A DNA stretch of 37,000 nt, taken from NCBI RefSeq assembly GCF_036311985.1, contig NZ_JAZDCJ010000022.1; one strand, given 5' to 3'. Each line of letters opens with the position of its first letter. Position 1 is the stretch's first letter. Positions 7,069-14,908 of the stretch are shown one piece after another. The translations under genes and the position numbers were made by a program. Source of the DNA: JAZDCJ01 sp036311985. GTDB lineage: Bacteria > Actinomycetota > Actinomycetes > Actinomycetales > Micrococcaceae. The notes beneath the pieces are model-generated. The model saw nothing but the letters and a program-made list of their open reading frames with translations. It was not told the origin of the DNA and made no database searches.

Positions 7069-8736
7069 CTAGTGCCCGATGGAGGGCTTCTGGCCTTCCT
7101 CGACCTCGCCGTGGGCGTGGTGCTCGTGGGCCTCGGCCAGCTCCTTCGGCGTCACCGGGGCGACGCGGTCCTCGAAGAAGAAGCGCGAGATGGCGCCGCG
7201 GGTCTTCTCCATGCGAGTCACGTGTCCGGCACGATCGGCCTGCGCGGGAAGCACTTCGGGGGACTGGAAGGAGACGAGCTTGTAGAGCTTGTACTCGTCG
7301 ACCTGTTCGTGCCGCTCGCTGAAGCCGCCCTCCGGGGACATCTCGATGATGCCGGCCTCGCGGCCATGGAGCACGATCTCGCGGTCCTTGCGCTGCAGCG
7401 CCAGGGCGATGCGCCGGGTACCGATGAAGCCGACGATCGGTCCGAGGAAGAACAGCACGCGGAGCCAGTAGGTGACGTCGTTGAGCGCCACGTGGAAGTG
7501 GGTCGCAATGAGGTCGGAGCTCGCTGCCGCCCACATGACGCAGTACCAGATCACGCCGGCGACGCCGATGCCCGTACGGGTGGGGGCGTTACGCGGGCGG
7601 TCCAGCAGGTGGAATTCGCGGTCGTCCTTGGTCACCCAGCGCTCGATCCAGGGCCAGACAATCATCGTGCCGATGAGGATGGCCGCCGGGAGCATCGGGA
7701 GGAGCACGCCCATCACGAGCGTGTTGGTGCCCCACGGGAACGGGATGTTCCAGTCGAAGCTGAAGTCGCCGAGCATGCCCGGCATGAGGCGCAGCGCGCC
7801 GTCGACCCAGCCGATGTACCAGTCCGGCTGCGTGCCGGCGGAAACGGGGGAGGGGTCGTACGGGCCGTAGTTCCAGATCGGGTTGATCGTGAACAGCGCC
7901 GAGATCAGCGCCACGACGCCGAAGACGATGAAGAAGAAGCCGCCGGCCTTGGCCGCGTACACCGGGCCCACGGGGAAGCCCACGACGTTGTCGTTGGTGC
8001 GGCCCGGGCCGGGGTACTGGGTGTGCTTGTGCACGACGACCATGAACAGGTGGATCGCGATCATCAACAGGATCAATGCCGGGACCAGCATGATGTGCAG
8101 CATGTAGAGCCGGCTGATGACCACCGTGCCGGGGAACTCGCCGCCGAAGAGGAACGCCGAGATGTACGTGCCGACGATCGGCAGGGCCTTGATGACGCCG
8201 TCGATGATCCGCAGACCGTTGCCGGAGAGCAGGTCGTCGGGGAGCGAGTAGCCGGTGAAGCCGGCGGCCATGGCGAGGATCAGCAGGACGCAGCCGACGA
8301 CCCAGTTCAGTTCGCGCGGCTTGCGGAACGCGCCCGTGAAGAAGACGCGGAGCATGTGCACCGAGACGGCCGCGACGAAGAGCAGGGCGGACCAGTGGTG
8401 CACCTGGCGCATGAAGAGGCCGCCACGGACGTCGAACGTGATGTCGAGGCTCGTGTGGTAGGCGACGGACATGCCGACGCCCTTGAGCGGGTTGTACGAG
8501 CCGTTGTAGACCACGTGGGCCATGGACGGATCGAAGAAGAACGTCAGGAAGGTCCCCGAGATCAGGAGGATGACGAAGGTGTACAGCGCCACCTCGCCGA
8601 ACATGAAGGACCAGTGGTCCGGGAAGATCTTCCGGCCGAACTCCTTGACGATCGAGGAGCCGCCGACGCGCTGGTCGACGAAGTTCGCGATGCGCCCCGT
8701 GGAGGTCTTGGGGCGGTACTCGGTTGTGCTGCTCAT
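7069..8736 (-). CDS. qcrB: cytochrome bc1 complex cytochrome b subunit
   Basis: A 555-aa membrane subunit of the actinobacterial menaquinol:cytochrome c reductase. The four haem b histidines are visible in QVHHWSAL..SVHMLR and in MLHIMLVP..AIHLFMVVVHKH. The quinol-site motif is present as PDWY (QPDWYIGWVDG), the usual actinobacterial form of PEWY. Length agrees with the family (~540-560). A hydrophilic C-terminal extension of ~110 residues, ending in a His-rich segment (EAHEHHAHGE), is typical of Gram-positive QcrB. Last gene of ctaE-qcrC-qcrA-qcrB; its ATG is 3 nt beyond the qcrA stop. Confidence 0.97.
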   Translation of the reverse strand: MSSTTEYRPKTSTGRIANFVDQRVGGSSIVKEFGRKIFPDHWSFMFGEVALYTFVILLISGTFLTFFFDPSMAHVVYNGSYNPLKGVGMSVAYHTSLDITFDVRGGLFMRQVHHWSALLFVAAVSVHMLRVFFTGAFRKPRELNWVVGCVLLILAMAAGFTGYSLPDDLLSGNGLRIIDGVIKALPIVGTYISAFLFGGEFPGTVVISRLYMLHIMLVPALILLMIAIHLFMVVVHKHTQYPGPGRTNDNVVGFPVGPVYAAKAGGFFFIVFGVVALISALFTINPIWNYGPYDPSPVSAGTQPDWYIGWVDGALRLMPGMLGDFSFDWNIPFPWGTNTLVMGVLLPMLPAAILIGTMIVWPWIERWVTKDDREFHLLDRPRNAPTRTGIGVAGVIWYCVMWAAASSDLIATHFHVALNDVTYWLRVLFFLGPIVGFIGTRRIALALQRKDREIVLHGREAGIIEMSPEGGFSERHEQVDEYKLYKLVSFQSPEVLPAQADRAGHVTRMEKTRGAISRFFFEDRVAPVTPKELAEAHEHHAHGEVEEGQKPSIGH

Positions 8737-8739
8737 GGG

Positions 8740-9783
8740 TTAGCCACGCTCCCAGTAGCTCGGTCCAACGGGTTCATGGAAGTCGCTCTGCGCGACGAGG
8801 AAGCCCTCGGAATCGACGGTGATCGGCAGCTGCGGCAGCGCGTGTCCGGCCGGGCCGAAGATGACCTTGCACTCCTGCGTGAGGTCGAACGTCGACTGGT
8901 GGCAGGGGCAGAGCAGGTGGTGGGTGTGCTGCTCGTAGAGCGCCACCGGGCAGCCGACGTGGGTGCAGATCTTCGAGTAGGCGACGATGCCGTTGTAGTG
9001 CCAGTCGACGCGCTCGGGGGAGATGTTCAGGTCCGCCGGGTCCAGGCGCATGAGGAGCACAACGGCCTTGGCCTTCTCGTTGAGCGGGTCCTCGGTGTCG
9101 TTGAGCCCCTCGGGGATCACGTGGAAGACGGAGCCGATCTGGACGTCGGAGGCCTTGATCGGCGTGCCGGAAGGGTCGCGGGTCAGGCGGACGTTGGTGT
9201 CCCACATCGTGTGGCGCAGGCGCTCGACGATCTCGCCGGCCGTGGACTTGGTGCGGTCCAGGTCGCGGAACATGAACACCGCCGGGATCGGCGCGAGGGC
9301 GATGGCGCCGATGAGTGTGTTGCGGATCAGCGGTCGGCGCTTGATGCCGGACTCGTCGAGGATCTCGCCGATGATGCGCTCGGCATCCGCGCGGTCCTCC
9401 TCGGTGCGCACCTCGTGGCGGGACTCGGCGATCTCGTGATCCGGCATGAGCGTCCGCGCCCAGTGGACGATTCCGACGCCGATGCCGAGCATCGCGAAGG
9501 TGGTCCCGAGGCCGAGCAGCAGGTTCTGCGTGCGCAGCTCGCTGATCGATTCCGTCTGTCCGACGCCGAAGTAGGCGATGAAGAAGGACAGCGTGCCGAT
9601 GATGGAGATGATGAACAGCAGGGCAACCTGCCGTTCTGCGCGCCGCGCGGCACGCGGGTCCGCATCGGCCAGGCGCTTCCGATGCGGGGGGAGGCCGGGA
9701 TCCTGGAACGTCTCCAGGGTGTCCGTGCCAGCCTTAGCAACGGTGCCCGGGTCGTTCGGACTGCCGTGACTATGGTCGCCCAT
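8740..9783 (-). CDS. qcrA: cytochrome bc1 complex Rieske iron-sulfur subunit
   Basis: A 347-aa Rieske protein that passes electrons from menaquinol to the di-haem cytochrome QcrC. Three membrane helices (about 57-79, 89-111 and 180-198) mark the actinobacterial type; canonical Rieske proteins have one. The [2Fe-2S] ligands are Cys273/His275 (CTHVGC) and Cys292/His295 (CPCH), with Cys278 and Cys294 forming the usual disulfide. The ATG at 9783 is preferred: AAAAGGATGAGAG lies just upstream in a suitable position. An in-frame TTG at 9807 would add eight residues. qcrB follows after 3 nt; qcrC precedes it with a 73-nt gap holding a hairpin. Confidence 0.96.
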   Translation of the reverse strand: MGDHSHGSPNDPGTVAKAGTDTLETFQDPGLPPHRKRLADADPRAARRAERQVALLFIISIIGTLSFFIAYFGVGQTESISELRTQNLLLGLGTTFAMLGIGVGIVHWARTLMPDHEIAESRHEVRTEEDRADAERIIGEILDESGIKRRPLIRNTLIGAIALAPIPAVFMFRDLDRTKSTAGEIVERLRHTMWDTNVRLTRDPSGTPIKASDVQIGSVFHVIPEGLNDTEDPLNEKAKAVVLLMRLDPADLNISPERVDWHYNGIVAYSKICTHVGCPVALYEQHTHHLLCPCHQSTFDLTQECKVIFGPAGHALPQLPITVDSEGFLVAQSDFHEPVGPSYWERG

Positions 9784-9830
9784 GTTGTCTCTCATCCTTT
9801 TTCTCAAATGTGCTAGGTACGTGGTGATGA

Positions 9831-9851
9831 CCGCGGGCCCACGGCCCGCGG
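9831..9851 (-). promoter_or_regulatory. hairpin in qcrC-qcrA gap
   Basis: CCGCGGGCC (9831-9839) pairs with GGCCCGCGG (9843-9851) around a 3-nt loop. No T tract follows on the minus strand. It may stabilise or process the operon mRNA; this is inference. Confidence 0.4.
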
Positions 9852-9856
9852 GGCGC

Positions 9857-10645
9857 TTAGGACGGGCGGGACGTCAGCCAGATCGTGAAGGCGATGATGA
9901 TGCCGAGGCCGGCGGTCCAGATGAAGAGGCCCTCCGAAACCGGTCCGAGCGATCCGAGCTTCGCGCCGCCCGGGGAGCCCTGGGCCTCGATTTCCTTGAG
10001 GAAGGTGATAACGTCGCGCTTGTCCTCGGGGGTGAGGTTGGAGTCGTTGAAGACCGGCATGTTCTGCGGGCCAGTCGCCATGGCCTCGTAGATGTGCTTC
10101 TCGGAGACGCCGGCCAGTCCCGGCGCGAACTTGCCGCGCGTCAGGGCGCCGCCAGCCGCGGCCGCGTTGTGGCACATGGCGCAATTGACGCGGAAGATCT
10201 CGCCGCCGCGGGCGGAGTCGCCCTGCGTGGTGTCCAGCAGGTCGTCGCCCGGCACTGCGGGGCCGGCGCCGAGGGAGGCCACGAAGGCGGCCAGCTGCTG
10301 CGTCTGTTCGTCGTCGAACTGGACGGGCTTGATCTGGGCCTGCGGGCCCTGCATCTGCATGGGCATGCGGCCCGTGCCGACCTGGAAGTCCACCGAGGCG
10401 GCCCCGACGCCGATGAGCGACGGCCCGGCGTTGGTGCCCTCGGCGTTCAGGCCGTGACACGTGGCGCAGTTGGCCACGAAGAGCTTGTTGCCCTCTTCGA
10501 TGTCGCTGGCGCTGTAGGTCGTGGCCGCCTTGGCCTCGGTGACGCTGCCTGCCGCTGCGTAGAGTCCGCCTGTGACGAGCAGACCCATCAGGAGCAGCGC
10601 CACGGCTGCCAGGGGATGCCGGCGCCTCTGCGAAAGAGCCTTCAC
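9857..10645 (-). CDS. qcrC: cytochrome bc1 complex di-haem cytochrome c subunit
   Basis: A 262-aa membrane-anchored cytochrome cc that links the bc1 complex directly to the aa3 oxidase, replacing soluble cytochrome c in actinobacteria. A basic N-terminus and membrane helix (about 11-33) are followed by two haem c attachment sites: CATCH (Cys60, Cys63, His64) and CAMCH (Cys155, Cys158, His159). A C-terminal anchor helix (about 237-257) ends in SRPS. The GTG at 10645 is chosen because GAGGAA lies ~8 nt upstream; the frame remains open further upstream only as a shadow of ctaE. Second gene of the operon, 71 nt after ctaE. Confidence 0.96.
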   Translation of the reverse strand: MKALSQRRRHPLAAVALLLMGLLVTGGLYAAAGSVTEAKAATTYSASDIEEGNKLFVANCATCHGLNAEGTNAGPSLIGVGAASVDFQVGTGRMPMQMQGPQAQIKPVQFDDEQTQQLAAFVASLGAGPAVPGDDLLDTTQGDSARGGEIFRVNCAMCHNAAAAGGALTRGKFAPGLAGVSEKHIYEAMATGPQNMPVFNDSNLTPEDKRDVITFLKEIEAQGSPGGAKLGSLGPVSEGLFIWTAGLGIIIAFTIWLTSRPS

Positions 10646-10716
10646 TTGATGGTTCCTCACTAAGTTCTTGGAAAGGGTGTGGTGCTGGTGGCGGCCACGG
10701 GGGCCGGGCTGCTTCG

Positions 10717-11355
10717 CTACTTCAGGAAGTAGATGATCGCGAACAGCGCGATCCAGACGACGTCGACGAAGTGCCAGTAGTAGGAGGTCACGATCGCCGA
10801 GGTCGCCTCGAAGTGTCCGAAGCGCTTGGCGACGTAGGCACGCCCGATGATCAGCAGGAAGGCGATCAGCCCGCCGGCCACGTGCAGTCCGTGGAAGCCG
10901 GTGGTCAGGTAGAACGCGGACCCGTAGGCGTTGGAGTTCAGCGCGACCCCGTGGTGCACCAGCTCGGTGTACTCGTAGGCCTGCACGGCGACGAAGATCG
11001 CCCCGAGCAGGAAGGTCAGGATGAACCACTCGACCATGCCCCAGCGGCGCAGCTGGAACAGGCCGCCGGTGCGGCGCGGCTGGAGGTTCTCGGCCGCGAA
11101 CACGCCGAACTGGCACGTGAAGGAGCTCGAGACGAGGATGATCGTGTTGATCAGCGCGAACGGAACGTTGAGCTTCGCGGTTTCCGTCGCCCACATCTCC
11201 GGTGCCGCGGCACGGAGCGTGAAGTACATGGCGAAGAGCGCGGCGAAGAACATCAGCTCGCTGGCAAGCCAGACGACGGTTCCCACCGACACCATGTTGG
11301 GGCGGTTCGGCACGGGGTGTGCCGGGGCATTGAGGGCATGAGTCGCAGTTGTCAC
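10717..11355 (-). CDS. ctaE: cytochrome c oxidase subunit III
   Basis: A 212-aa core subunit of the aa3 oxidase. It has the five membrane helices of the short bacterial form and the subunit III signatures WLASELMFFAALFAMYF, GFHGLHV and YWHFVDVVWIALF. It is the first gene of ctaE-qcrCAB, so oxidase subunit III is transcribed with the bc1 complex rather than with ctaCDF. The GTG at 11355 (VTTATHALN) is preferred over an upstream in-frame ATG (11397) because CATAAT lies 6 nt before it and there is no Shine-Dalgarno, indicating a leaderless transcript. It is divergent from trpD. Confidence 0.95.
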   Translation of the reverse strand: MTTATHALNAPAHPVPNRPNMVSVGTVVWLASELMFFAALFAMYFTLRAAAPEMWATETAKLNVPFALINTIILVSSSFTCQFGVFAAENLQPRRTGGLFQLRRWGMVEWFILTFLLGAIFVAVQAYEYTELVHHGVALNSNAYGSAFYLTTGFHGLHVAGGLIAFLLIIGRAYVAKRFGHFEATSAIVTSYYWHFVDVVWIALFAIIYFLK

Positions 11356-11361
11356 AGAGCC

Positions 11362-11392
11362 ATTATGTCTACAAAAGTGCCGGGGGCACCAA
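11362..11392 (-). promoter_or_regulatory. promoter of ctaE-qcrCAB (leaderless)
   Basis: -10 CATAAT (11362-11367) is 6 nt from the ctaE GTG. A possible -35, TTGGTG (11387-11392), lies 19 nt upstream. Confidence 0.5.
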
Positions 11393-11475
11393 TGCATCGG
11401 GCCCCGAGTCGCCCGTTTTCGGGCCGGTCAGGCCCAAGTTCCGCGGAATCCCGCGGGAGAAACAATTCCCGAGTT

Positions 11476-11496
11476 TCTACGATTCGTAGATAACCT
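11476..11496 (+). promoter_or_regulatory. trpD promoter with 15-nt palindromic operator
   Basis: TCTACGATTCGTAGA (11476-11490) is a perfect 7-1-7 inverted repeat directly abutting TAACCT (11491-11496), which lies 6 nt before the trpD GTG. A protein bound to the palindrome would cover the -10 region of trpD. The binding family is not identified. Confidence 0.5.
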
Positions 11497-11502
11497 TGTT
11501 GC

Positions 11503-12561
11503 GTGTCAACGATTCCAGCCGCCCGGAAGTTCCCCAACTGGCCCTCGCTGCTCTCCACGGTGATCGCCGGGAGGGACCTCGAGACCGCCGACGCGGCCTG
11601 GGCCATGGGCGAGATCATGGAGGGGAACGCGAGCGACGCGCAGATCGCCGGGTTCCTCGTCGCCCTCCGTTCGAAGGGGGAGACCGTCGCCGAACTCGCG
11701 GGCCTGGTCGAGGCCATGTTGGCCAACGCACGGCCCCTTGCGCTGCCCGGGGACAAGCTCGACATCGTCGGAACGGGCGGCGACCGCCACAACACCGTGA
11801 ACATCTCGTCGATGGCCGCACTCGTCGCCGCCGGCGCGGGGGCCCGCATCGTCAAGCACGGCAACCGCGCCGCCTCCAGCTCCTCCGGATCGGCCGACGT
11901 CCTGGAGGCCCTCGGCGTGCGTCTGGACGTCCCGGTCGAGGCGATGCCCGGGATCCTCGAGCAGGCGGGGATCGTCTTCTGCTTCGCCCAGGTCTTCCAC
12001 CCCTCGATGCGCTACGCGGCGGTGCCGCGCCGCGAGCTCGGGGTGGCGACGGCCTTCAACTTCATGGGCCCCCTGACCAATCCGTCCCGTCCCACCGCCT
12101 CGGCGATCGGCTGCGCCGACGCCCGGATGGCGCCGCTGATGGCCGGCGTCCTGGCGGCGCGCGGCGTCCGCGCGCTGGTCTTCCGCGGCGACGACGGCCT
12201 CGACGAGCTGACGACGACGGCCCCGAACCGGATCTGGGAGGTCCGCGGCGGCCACGTGTCCGAACAGGTGCTCGACGCCACGGATCTGGGGCTAGACCGC
12301 GCGACGCTCGAGGACCTGCGGGGCGGGGACGCGGCGCACAACGCCCAGGTGGTCCGCGACGTCCTCGGCGGCCGGCGCGGCCCGGTGCGCGACGCCGTCG
12401 TCCTCAATGCCGCGGGCGGACTGGTGGCCCTCGACGCCGACGCCGGAGAACCGCTCGCCGCACGCCTGTCCCGGGCCGCGGCCCGCGCGGAGGAATCCAT
12501 CGACTCCGGCGCCGCCGCCTCCGTCCTGGACCGCTGGGCGGGCGCCACCCAGCGCGCCTGA
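11503..12561 (+). CDS. trpD: anthranilate phosphoribosyltransferase
   Basis: A 352-aa enzyme of tryptophan synthesis that transfers phosphoribosyl from PRPP to anthranilate. Signature motifs are intact: the PRPP loop GTGGDRHNTVNIS, the KHGNRAASS segment, NFMGPLTNP, and GLDELTTTAPN near the Mg-binding acidic pair. Length is normal. It stands apart from other trp genes here, as is common in Micrococcaceae where trpD lies beside ctaE. The GTG at 11503 is preceded by TAACCT at 6 nt and no Shine-Dalgarno. A palindrome just upstream suggests its own repressor. A strong terminator follows downstream. Confidence 0.97.
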   Translation: MSTIPAARKFPNWPSLLSTVIAGRDLETADAAWAMGEIMEGNASDAQIAGFLVALRSKGETVAELAGLVEAMLANARPLALPGDKLDIVGTGGDRHNTVNISSMAALVAAGAGARIVKHGNRAASSSSGSADVLEALGVRLDVPVEAMPGILEQAGIVFCFAQVFHPSMRYAAVPRRELGVATAFNFMGPLTNPSRPTASAIGCADARMAPLMAGVLAARGVRALVFRGDDGLDELTTTAPNRIWEVRGGHVSEQVLDATDLGLDRATLEDLRGGDAAHNAQVVRDVLGGRRGPVRDAVVLNAAGGLVALDADAGEPLAARLSRAAARAEESIDSGAAASVLDRWAGATQRA

Positions 12562-12645
12562 GCGGCCGCGCCTTGCCGGAACGGACGCTCCCCGGCCGGG
12601 CCCCGGCGTCGTTCCCGGACCCGCACCGGCGTCCCGGACGCGGAA

Positions 12646-12676
12646 AGGGCCCGCACCCTCCGGGGGTGCGGGCCCT
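12646..12676. terminator. terminator between convergent trpD and lrp-like gene
   Basis: Perfect 13-bp stem (12646-12658 with 12664-12676) with a 5-nt loop; GC-rich, with a short A tract on the left side serving the minus strand. Confidence 0.8.
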
Positions 12677-12703
12677 GCCGATCCGCCCGGAAGGGCGGCG
12701 GGG

Positions 12704-12985
12704 TCAGGAATCGAGGCCGAGCGAGAACGCGGCGTCGAGGTCGTGCTGGGAGTAGGAGCGGAACGCGATGTGGGTCGAGGTCTCCTGCACGCCGGGGATC
12801 TTCGACAGCCGGTCGGCGATGACGTCGGCGAGGTCCTCGTGCCGCTTCACGCGCGCGACGGCGATCAGGTCCCAGTCCCCGGCCACGGAGTAGACCTCGC
12901 TGATGCCCTCGATCTCGGAGATCTCCTGGGCCGATTCGGGGATCCTGTCCGCCTGCGTCTGAATCATGACGAATGCCGTGATCAT
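12704..12985 (-). CDS. Lrp/AsnC RAM-domain protein without DNA-binding domain
   Basis: A 93-aa protein consisting only of the ligand-binding RAM domain of Lrp/AsnC regulators, in the pattern ITAFVMIQTQ...YSVAGDWDLIAVARV...IPGVQETSTHIAF. There is no helix-turn-helix, so it cannot bind DNA alone. Known stand-alone RAM proteins form oligomers that bind amino acids. The ATG at 12985 has GGAAGGACAGGG just upstream. A possible -10, TAGGCT, lies at 13048-13053 on the minus strand, giving a leader of ~55 nt that can fold (GGCGCC-centred repeat). It is convergent with trpD. An amino-acid-sensing partner role is inference. Confidence 0.88.
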   Translation of the reverse strand: MITAFVMIQTQADRIPESAQEISEIEGISEVYSVAGDWDLIAVARVKRHEDLADVIADRLSKIPGVQETSTHIAFRSYSQHDLDAAFSLGLDS

Positions 12986-13055
12986 GGTCCCTGTCCTTCC
13001 GGGTCGGTGCGGAGCGGCGTCGGCGCCGCTGCTTCGCTGTCCCGTCGAGCCTAAT

Positions 13056-13442
13056 TCACGCCCGCCCCGCTGGCACATTACGACGCCGGAGCAGCGCCGC
13101 GCTGAGCAGGCGCCGCCCCAGCAGGAGGACCGCGAGCGACGCGGACGCGACGATGATGAAGGGGACCGCGGCGGTCGCGCCGAAGGCGACGCGCAGCAGC
13201 AGTCCGAGGCCGACCGTGCCCACCCAGACGAGGACTCCCGCGGGGAACAGCCTGGAGTGCGTGGACCGGATCCTGGTCGCCGCCGAGGCGAGCACGAGGG
13301 CGGCAAGGAATGGCGCCGCGGTCGACGCGATACCCGCCGGGCTCAGCCCGTGCTCGTGCTGGGCCCGCCCGAGGACGGCGAAGACGAGGACGAGGGCGGC
13401 GTCGAGGGCGAGCAGGGGGATCCACAGGCGGTCGGAACGCAT
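13056..13442 (-). CDS. DUF3054 family membrane protein
   Basis: A 128-aa integral membrane protein with four predicted helices (about 8-26, 38-57, 70-88 and 93-112). The conserved features LDAALVLVFAVLGRAQHEHGL and FLAALVLA match the actinobacterial/haloarchaeal DUF3054 family, whose function is unknown. The ATG at 13442 is supported by TAGACT exactly 7 nt upstream on the minus strand and no Shine-Dalgarno. It is divergent from the SatD-like gene across a 93-bp AT-richer gap. No partner in the window suggests a role. Confidence 0.82.
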   Translation of the reverse strand: MRSDRLWIPLLALDAALVLVFAVLGRAQHEHGLSPAGIASTAAPFLAALVLASAATRIRSTHSRLFPAGVLVWVGTVGLGLLLRVAFGATAAVPFIIVASASLAVLLLGRRLLSAALLRRRNVPAGRA

Positions 13443-13449
13443 GGGATCC

Positions 13450-13455
13450 AGTCTA
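13450..13455 (-). promoter_or_regulatory. -10 element of DUF3054 gene (leaderless)
   Basis: TAGACT on the minus strand, 7 nt before the ATG at 13442. Confidence 0.5.
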
Positions 13456-13499
13456 GGTCCGGGAGCATCGTCGGCCCCGACGGCAACAAGGTTTACGCC

Positions 13500-13528
13500 T
13501 TGTTTATCAGTCAACAATGTTCTAGCCT
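13500..13528 (+). promoter_or_regulatory. satD-like promoter overlapped by inverted repeat
   Basis: -35 TTGTTT (13500-13505), 17-nt spacer and -10 TAGCCT (13523-13528), which is 7 nt before the ATG. The imperfect inverted repeat TTGTTTA-tcag-TCAACAA (13500-13517, six of seven pairs) covers the -35 and part of the spacer. The downstream protein has its own helix-turn-helix, so autoregulation is plausible. Confidence 0.5.
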
Positions 13529-13535
13529 TGTAGGC

Positions 13536-14132
13536 ATGTACGTCGTGACGATCGACCAGCGCGCCTCGCGCCGCAAGCCCGACCTCGTCGACGGGCTCGT
13601 GGAGCGGCTCAACCGCGAGTATTCCCCCGTGCGCCCCTTCGAGCGCACCGCGGGGGACGAACTGCAGGGCGTGTTCGACGACGGACGCGGCGTGGCGGCG
13701 CTCGTCCTCGATGTCGCGGCGACGGGGGAGTGGAGCATCGGCGTCGGCGTCGGCTCCGTGCGCCTGCCCCTTCCGCGGCAGACGCGGGCCGGGGCCGGCG
13801 AGGCCTTCGAACTCGCCCGCGACGCCGTCGAACGCGCCAAGTCCTCGCCGGGATCGCTCGCGCTGAACGCCCGGGATCCACGGATCGAGCGCGTCGAGGC
13901 CGAGCTGCAGCTCATCGCCGGCGTCGACGCCCGGCGCAGCCCGGCCTCGCAGGAGGCCGGGCTGCTCGTGGCCGGCGGGCGGTCGCAGAAGGAGGCCGCC
14001 GGCCTGCTCGGCGTCTCGCAGCAGGCGGTCTCCAGCCGGCTCGCCTCCGGGCTGTGGCAGCAATGCCGCCGGCTCGAGCGCCACGCCGCCGAGGCGCTGC
14101 ACGCGTTGGATGCCCCGGACGGGGGAGAATGA
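13536..14132 (+). CDS. SatD-like protein with C-terminal HTH
   Basis: A 198-aa protein resembling the poorly characterised SatD family. The N-terminal ~105 residues begin with a hydrophobic strand ending in Asp7 (VVTIDQR), then TAGDELQG (Asp41-Glu42), a strand-like SIGVGVG segment, and AFELARDAVERAK. This order recalls nucleotide-cyclase/GGDEF palm folds (metal Asp, GDE turn, SIG strand, terminal AxxAxxxAK helix). Residues ~150-175 (RSQKEAAGLLGVSQQAVSSRL) form a helix-turn-helix. ATG 13536 has TAGCCT 7 nt upstream and looks leaderless. A membrane protein begins 4 nt after its stop, so the two are probably one operon. Catalysis is not demonstrated; the fold comparison is inference from motif order. 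Confidence 0.72.
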   Translation: MYVVTIDQRASRRKPDLVDGLVERLNREYSPVRPFERTAGDELQGVFDDGRGVAALVLDVAATGEWSIGVGVGSVRLPLPRQTRAGAGEAFELARDAVERAKSSPGSLALNARDPRIERVEAELQLIAGVDARRSPASQEAGLLVAGGRSQKEAAGLLGVSQQAVSSRLASGLWQQCRRLERHAAEALHALDAPDGGE

Positions 14133-14136
14133 GGCC

Positions 14137-14691
14137 ATGGCCGTCCTCGCGCTCGCCCTTCTGCTGCTCGCCGGCCTGAGCGGACTGCCCCAGAACCGGC
14201 GGACGGCCCGGGGCCCCGGAGGCCGCTTCCTGCTCGCCACGGCCTTGGGGCAGGTCCTGCTGCTCGCCGGGGCCGCCGCCGCGGCGCTTGCCGCGGCCGA
14301 GGTGGTTCCGACCGCGCTGGCGGCGCCGATCGCCGTCGTGGCCGCCGCGGCCGGCGGGGGTCCGGTGACCGTGGCCATCATCCGCATGTCGTACCGGCGC
14401 GAAGCCGTCACGACCACCCAGGCGGCACAGGCGGAGGGACAGGGCGAGCTCGTGCTGCGCGGCGGACTCTGGATCGGGATCCTCGAGCGCACGGCGATCG
14501 CCGCGACGCTCTGGGCCGGGTGGCCGGAGGGCCTCGCCGTCGTCCTGGCGGTCAAGGGGCTCGGTCGCTATTCGGAGCTCGGCAAGGACGGAGCGGCGGA
14601 GCGCTTCATCCTCGGCACGTTCGCCAGCGTCATGTGGGCCTGCGCCTGCACGGGCATCGGCTGCCTGCTCGTCCACGGGGGAGCGGCCTGA
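14137..14691 (+). CDS. membrane protein paired with SatD-like gene
   Basis: A 184-aa hydrophobic protein, about five membrane helices. The second half has the conserved-looking string LERTAIAATLWAGW, VKGLGRYSEL and AAERFILGTFASVMWA, with charged residues in and near helices, as often seen in membrane partners of SatD-type genes. The ATG at 14137 begins 4 nt after the satD-like stop, with GGGGGAG upstream across the junction. Function is unknown. Co-transcription with a soluble HTH/cyclase-like protein suggests a signalling or stress module, which is inference. It is convergent with the XRE gene, 10 nt away, with no obvious terminator. Confidence 0.75.
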   Translation: MAVLALALLLLAGLSGLPQNRRTARGPGGRFLLATALGQVLLLAGAAAAALAAAEVVPTALAAPIAVVAAAAGGGPVTVAIIRMSYRREAVTTTQAAQAEGQGELVLRGGLWIGILERTAIAATLWAGWPEGLAVVLAVKGLGRYSELGKDGAAERFILGTFASVMWACACTGIGCLLVHGGAA

Positions 14692-14701
14692 GCACCGGGG
14701 G

Positions 14702-14908
14702 CTAGCGGCCGTCGGCCTCGTCGTCGGTGAAGACCTCCTCGATCGCGAGCCCGAACAGCCTGGCCAGGCGGAAGGCCACCGGCAGGCTCGGATCGAACTT
14801 GCCCTTCTCGATCGCGTTGACCGACTGGCGGGACACGCCGACGCGCTGCGCGAGGTCGGCCTGCGTCCAGGAGCGCGCGCTCCGCAGCTCGGCGACGCGG
14901 TTCCTCAC
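14702..14908 (-). CDS. small XRE-family transcriptional regulator
   Basis: A 68-aa protein that is almost entirely a Cro/CI-type helix-turn-helix (LRSARSWTQADLAQRVGVSRQSVNAIEKGKFDPSLPVAFRLARLF split over the two helices), ending with IEEVFTDDE. This is the compact family usually found next to a multi-helix membrane protein. The GTG at 14908 overlaps the stop of the upstream membrane gene (GTGA), so it depends on that gene's translation. Two matching palindromes around the upstream promoter are the likely operators and imply autorepression. The upstream gene is frameshifted in this sequence, which could lower XRE translation. Confidence 0.88.
   Translation of the reverse strand: MRNRVAELRSARSWTQADLAQRVGVSRQSVNAIEKGKFDPSLPVAFRLARLFGLAIEEVFTDDEADGR

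Noticed and set aside
7072..9816. 914-aa open frame on the plus strand opposite qcrB and qcrA
   Set aside because: Shadow of high-GC codon bias: the antisense strand carries unmistakable cytochrome b and Rieske genes with all ligands.
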